Made by a program: the position numbers and the translations under genes. Under the pieces are notes generated by a model. It was given only the letters and a program-made list of their open reading frames with translations, did no database searches and had not been told where the DNA came from. Shown piece after piece: positions 13,609 through 13,860 of a stretch of DNA of 13,860 nt (positions are counted from its first letter, which is position 1; each line of letters begins with the position of its first letter). Source of the DNA: JBBQKP01 sp038326995 (GTDB taxonomy: Bacteria; Planctomycetota; Phycisphaerae; Tepidisphaerales; Tepidisphaeraceae); the NCBI GenBank assembly GCA_038326995.1, contig JBBQKP010000079.1, positions 1 through 13,860 of the forward strand, in the 5' to 3' direction.

Positions 13609-13723
13609 TCGTTTCGCCGCGGGCGCGAGCCCGCGTGATCTCGCGATGTCACACAGCACTGCTGGGTCAAACATCGCGCGATCGTTCTCGCGCGCGTCCG
13701 CGGACAAGTCCGCGGCGAAACGA
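13609..13723. repeat. Composite inverted repeat with nested hairpins
   Basis: Outer arms TCGTTTCGCCGCGG (13609-13622) and CCGCGGCGAAACGA (13710-13723) are perfect inverted copies 115 bp end to end. Each contains the start of its own hairpin: CGCGGGC/GCCCGCG (13618-13624, 13629-13635) with a GCGA loop on the left, and CCGCGGA/TCCGCGG (13698-13704, 13709-13715) with a CAAG loop on the right. A central stem pairs CGCGATGT (13642-13649) with ACATCGCG (13671-13678). No flanking target duplication is visible. It resembles two REP units of one family placed head to head. Confidence 0.75.
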
Positions 13724-13860
13724 AGAAGAAGATGCGCTTCGAATCTGCGCGCCTACGACGATGCGCTGATGTGCGAATGGTAAATGCGACGCCGACACGG
13801 GTGTGGACCCCGAATGTGAACTCAAATGTGCGCATTTCGAGTGGGCAGACACGAGTGGCG

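Larger units (their letters stand above)
13368..13860. other. Gene-free, palindrome-rich region at the window end
   Basis: No frame in these ~490 bp looks like a protein; the short open frames are rich in Arg and Ser and overlap palindromes. The region contains a possible promoter for the vWA gene, then three palindromic blocks (13470-13537, 13555-13580, 13609-13723). The final ~135 bp show no repeats or gene that I can recognise. The next gene would lie beyond the window. Confidence 0.6.

Noticed and set aside
13587..13835. Small minus-strand protein in the right-hand gap
   Set aside because: Arg/Ser/Thr-rich frame running through nested palindromes with no ribosome site or motif.

Overview
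The window reads as chromosomal DNA from a GC-rich bacterium, most likely a member of the Planctomycetota and possibly of the Phycisphaerae. This is an inference. It rests on the paired MoxR ATPase and very large vWA/GATase-like membrane protein, on the scarcity of Shine-Dalgarno sites, and on intergenic space crowded with GC-rich palindromes. No rRNA, tRNA or phylogenetic marker is present to confirm it.

Layout. Positions 171-1109 (+) encode a flippase-like/LPG-synthase-type integral membrane protein. The convergent gap 1110-1614 holds a 15-bp tandem repeat array and a 176-bp element with 14-bp perfect terminal inverted repeats, flanked by near-identical 10-bp direct repeats. That is the architecture of a non-autonomous transposon (MITE). 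A small LysM protein with a lipoprotein-like signal follows on the minus strand (1615-2121). It is divergent from a four-gene plus-strand cluster (2143-7227): a multi-span membrane protein with a large C-terminal domain, two different NAD-dependent SDR sugar epimerase/dehydratases of the CDP-paratose/tyvelose epimerase type, and a GT2 glycosyltransferase resembling polyprenyl-phosphate sugar synthases. The spacing (62, 54 and 34 bp) suggests one operon for making and transferring an unusual sugar to a cell-surface glycan or glycolipid.

The rest is on the minus strand: a protein of twelve TPR units (7357-8727), a MoxR-type AAA+ ATPase (9069-10094) and a ~1050-residue protein with two vWA-like regions and a GATase1-like domain (10206-13367). 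The last two form the familiar MoxR/vWA pairing and are probably co-transcribed, the vWA gene first. The gap between the TPR and MoxR genes has a 12-bp repeat array and stacked inverted repeats. The right end (13368-13860) has no convincing gene but carries three palindromic blocks resembling REP/BIME elements.

The most unusual signals are not in the genes: the MITE-like element with intact target duplication, the cluster of REP-like palindrome pairs, and short 12-, 14- or 15-bp tandem repeats recurring at about seven places in 14 kb. Those inside genes always have unit lengths divisible by three.
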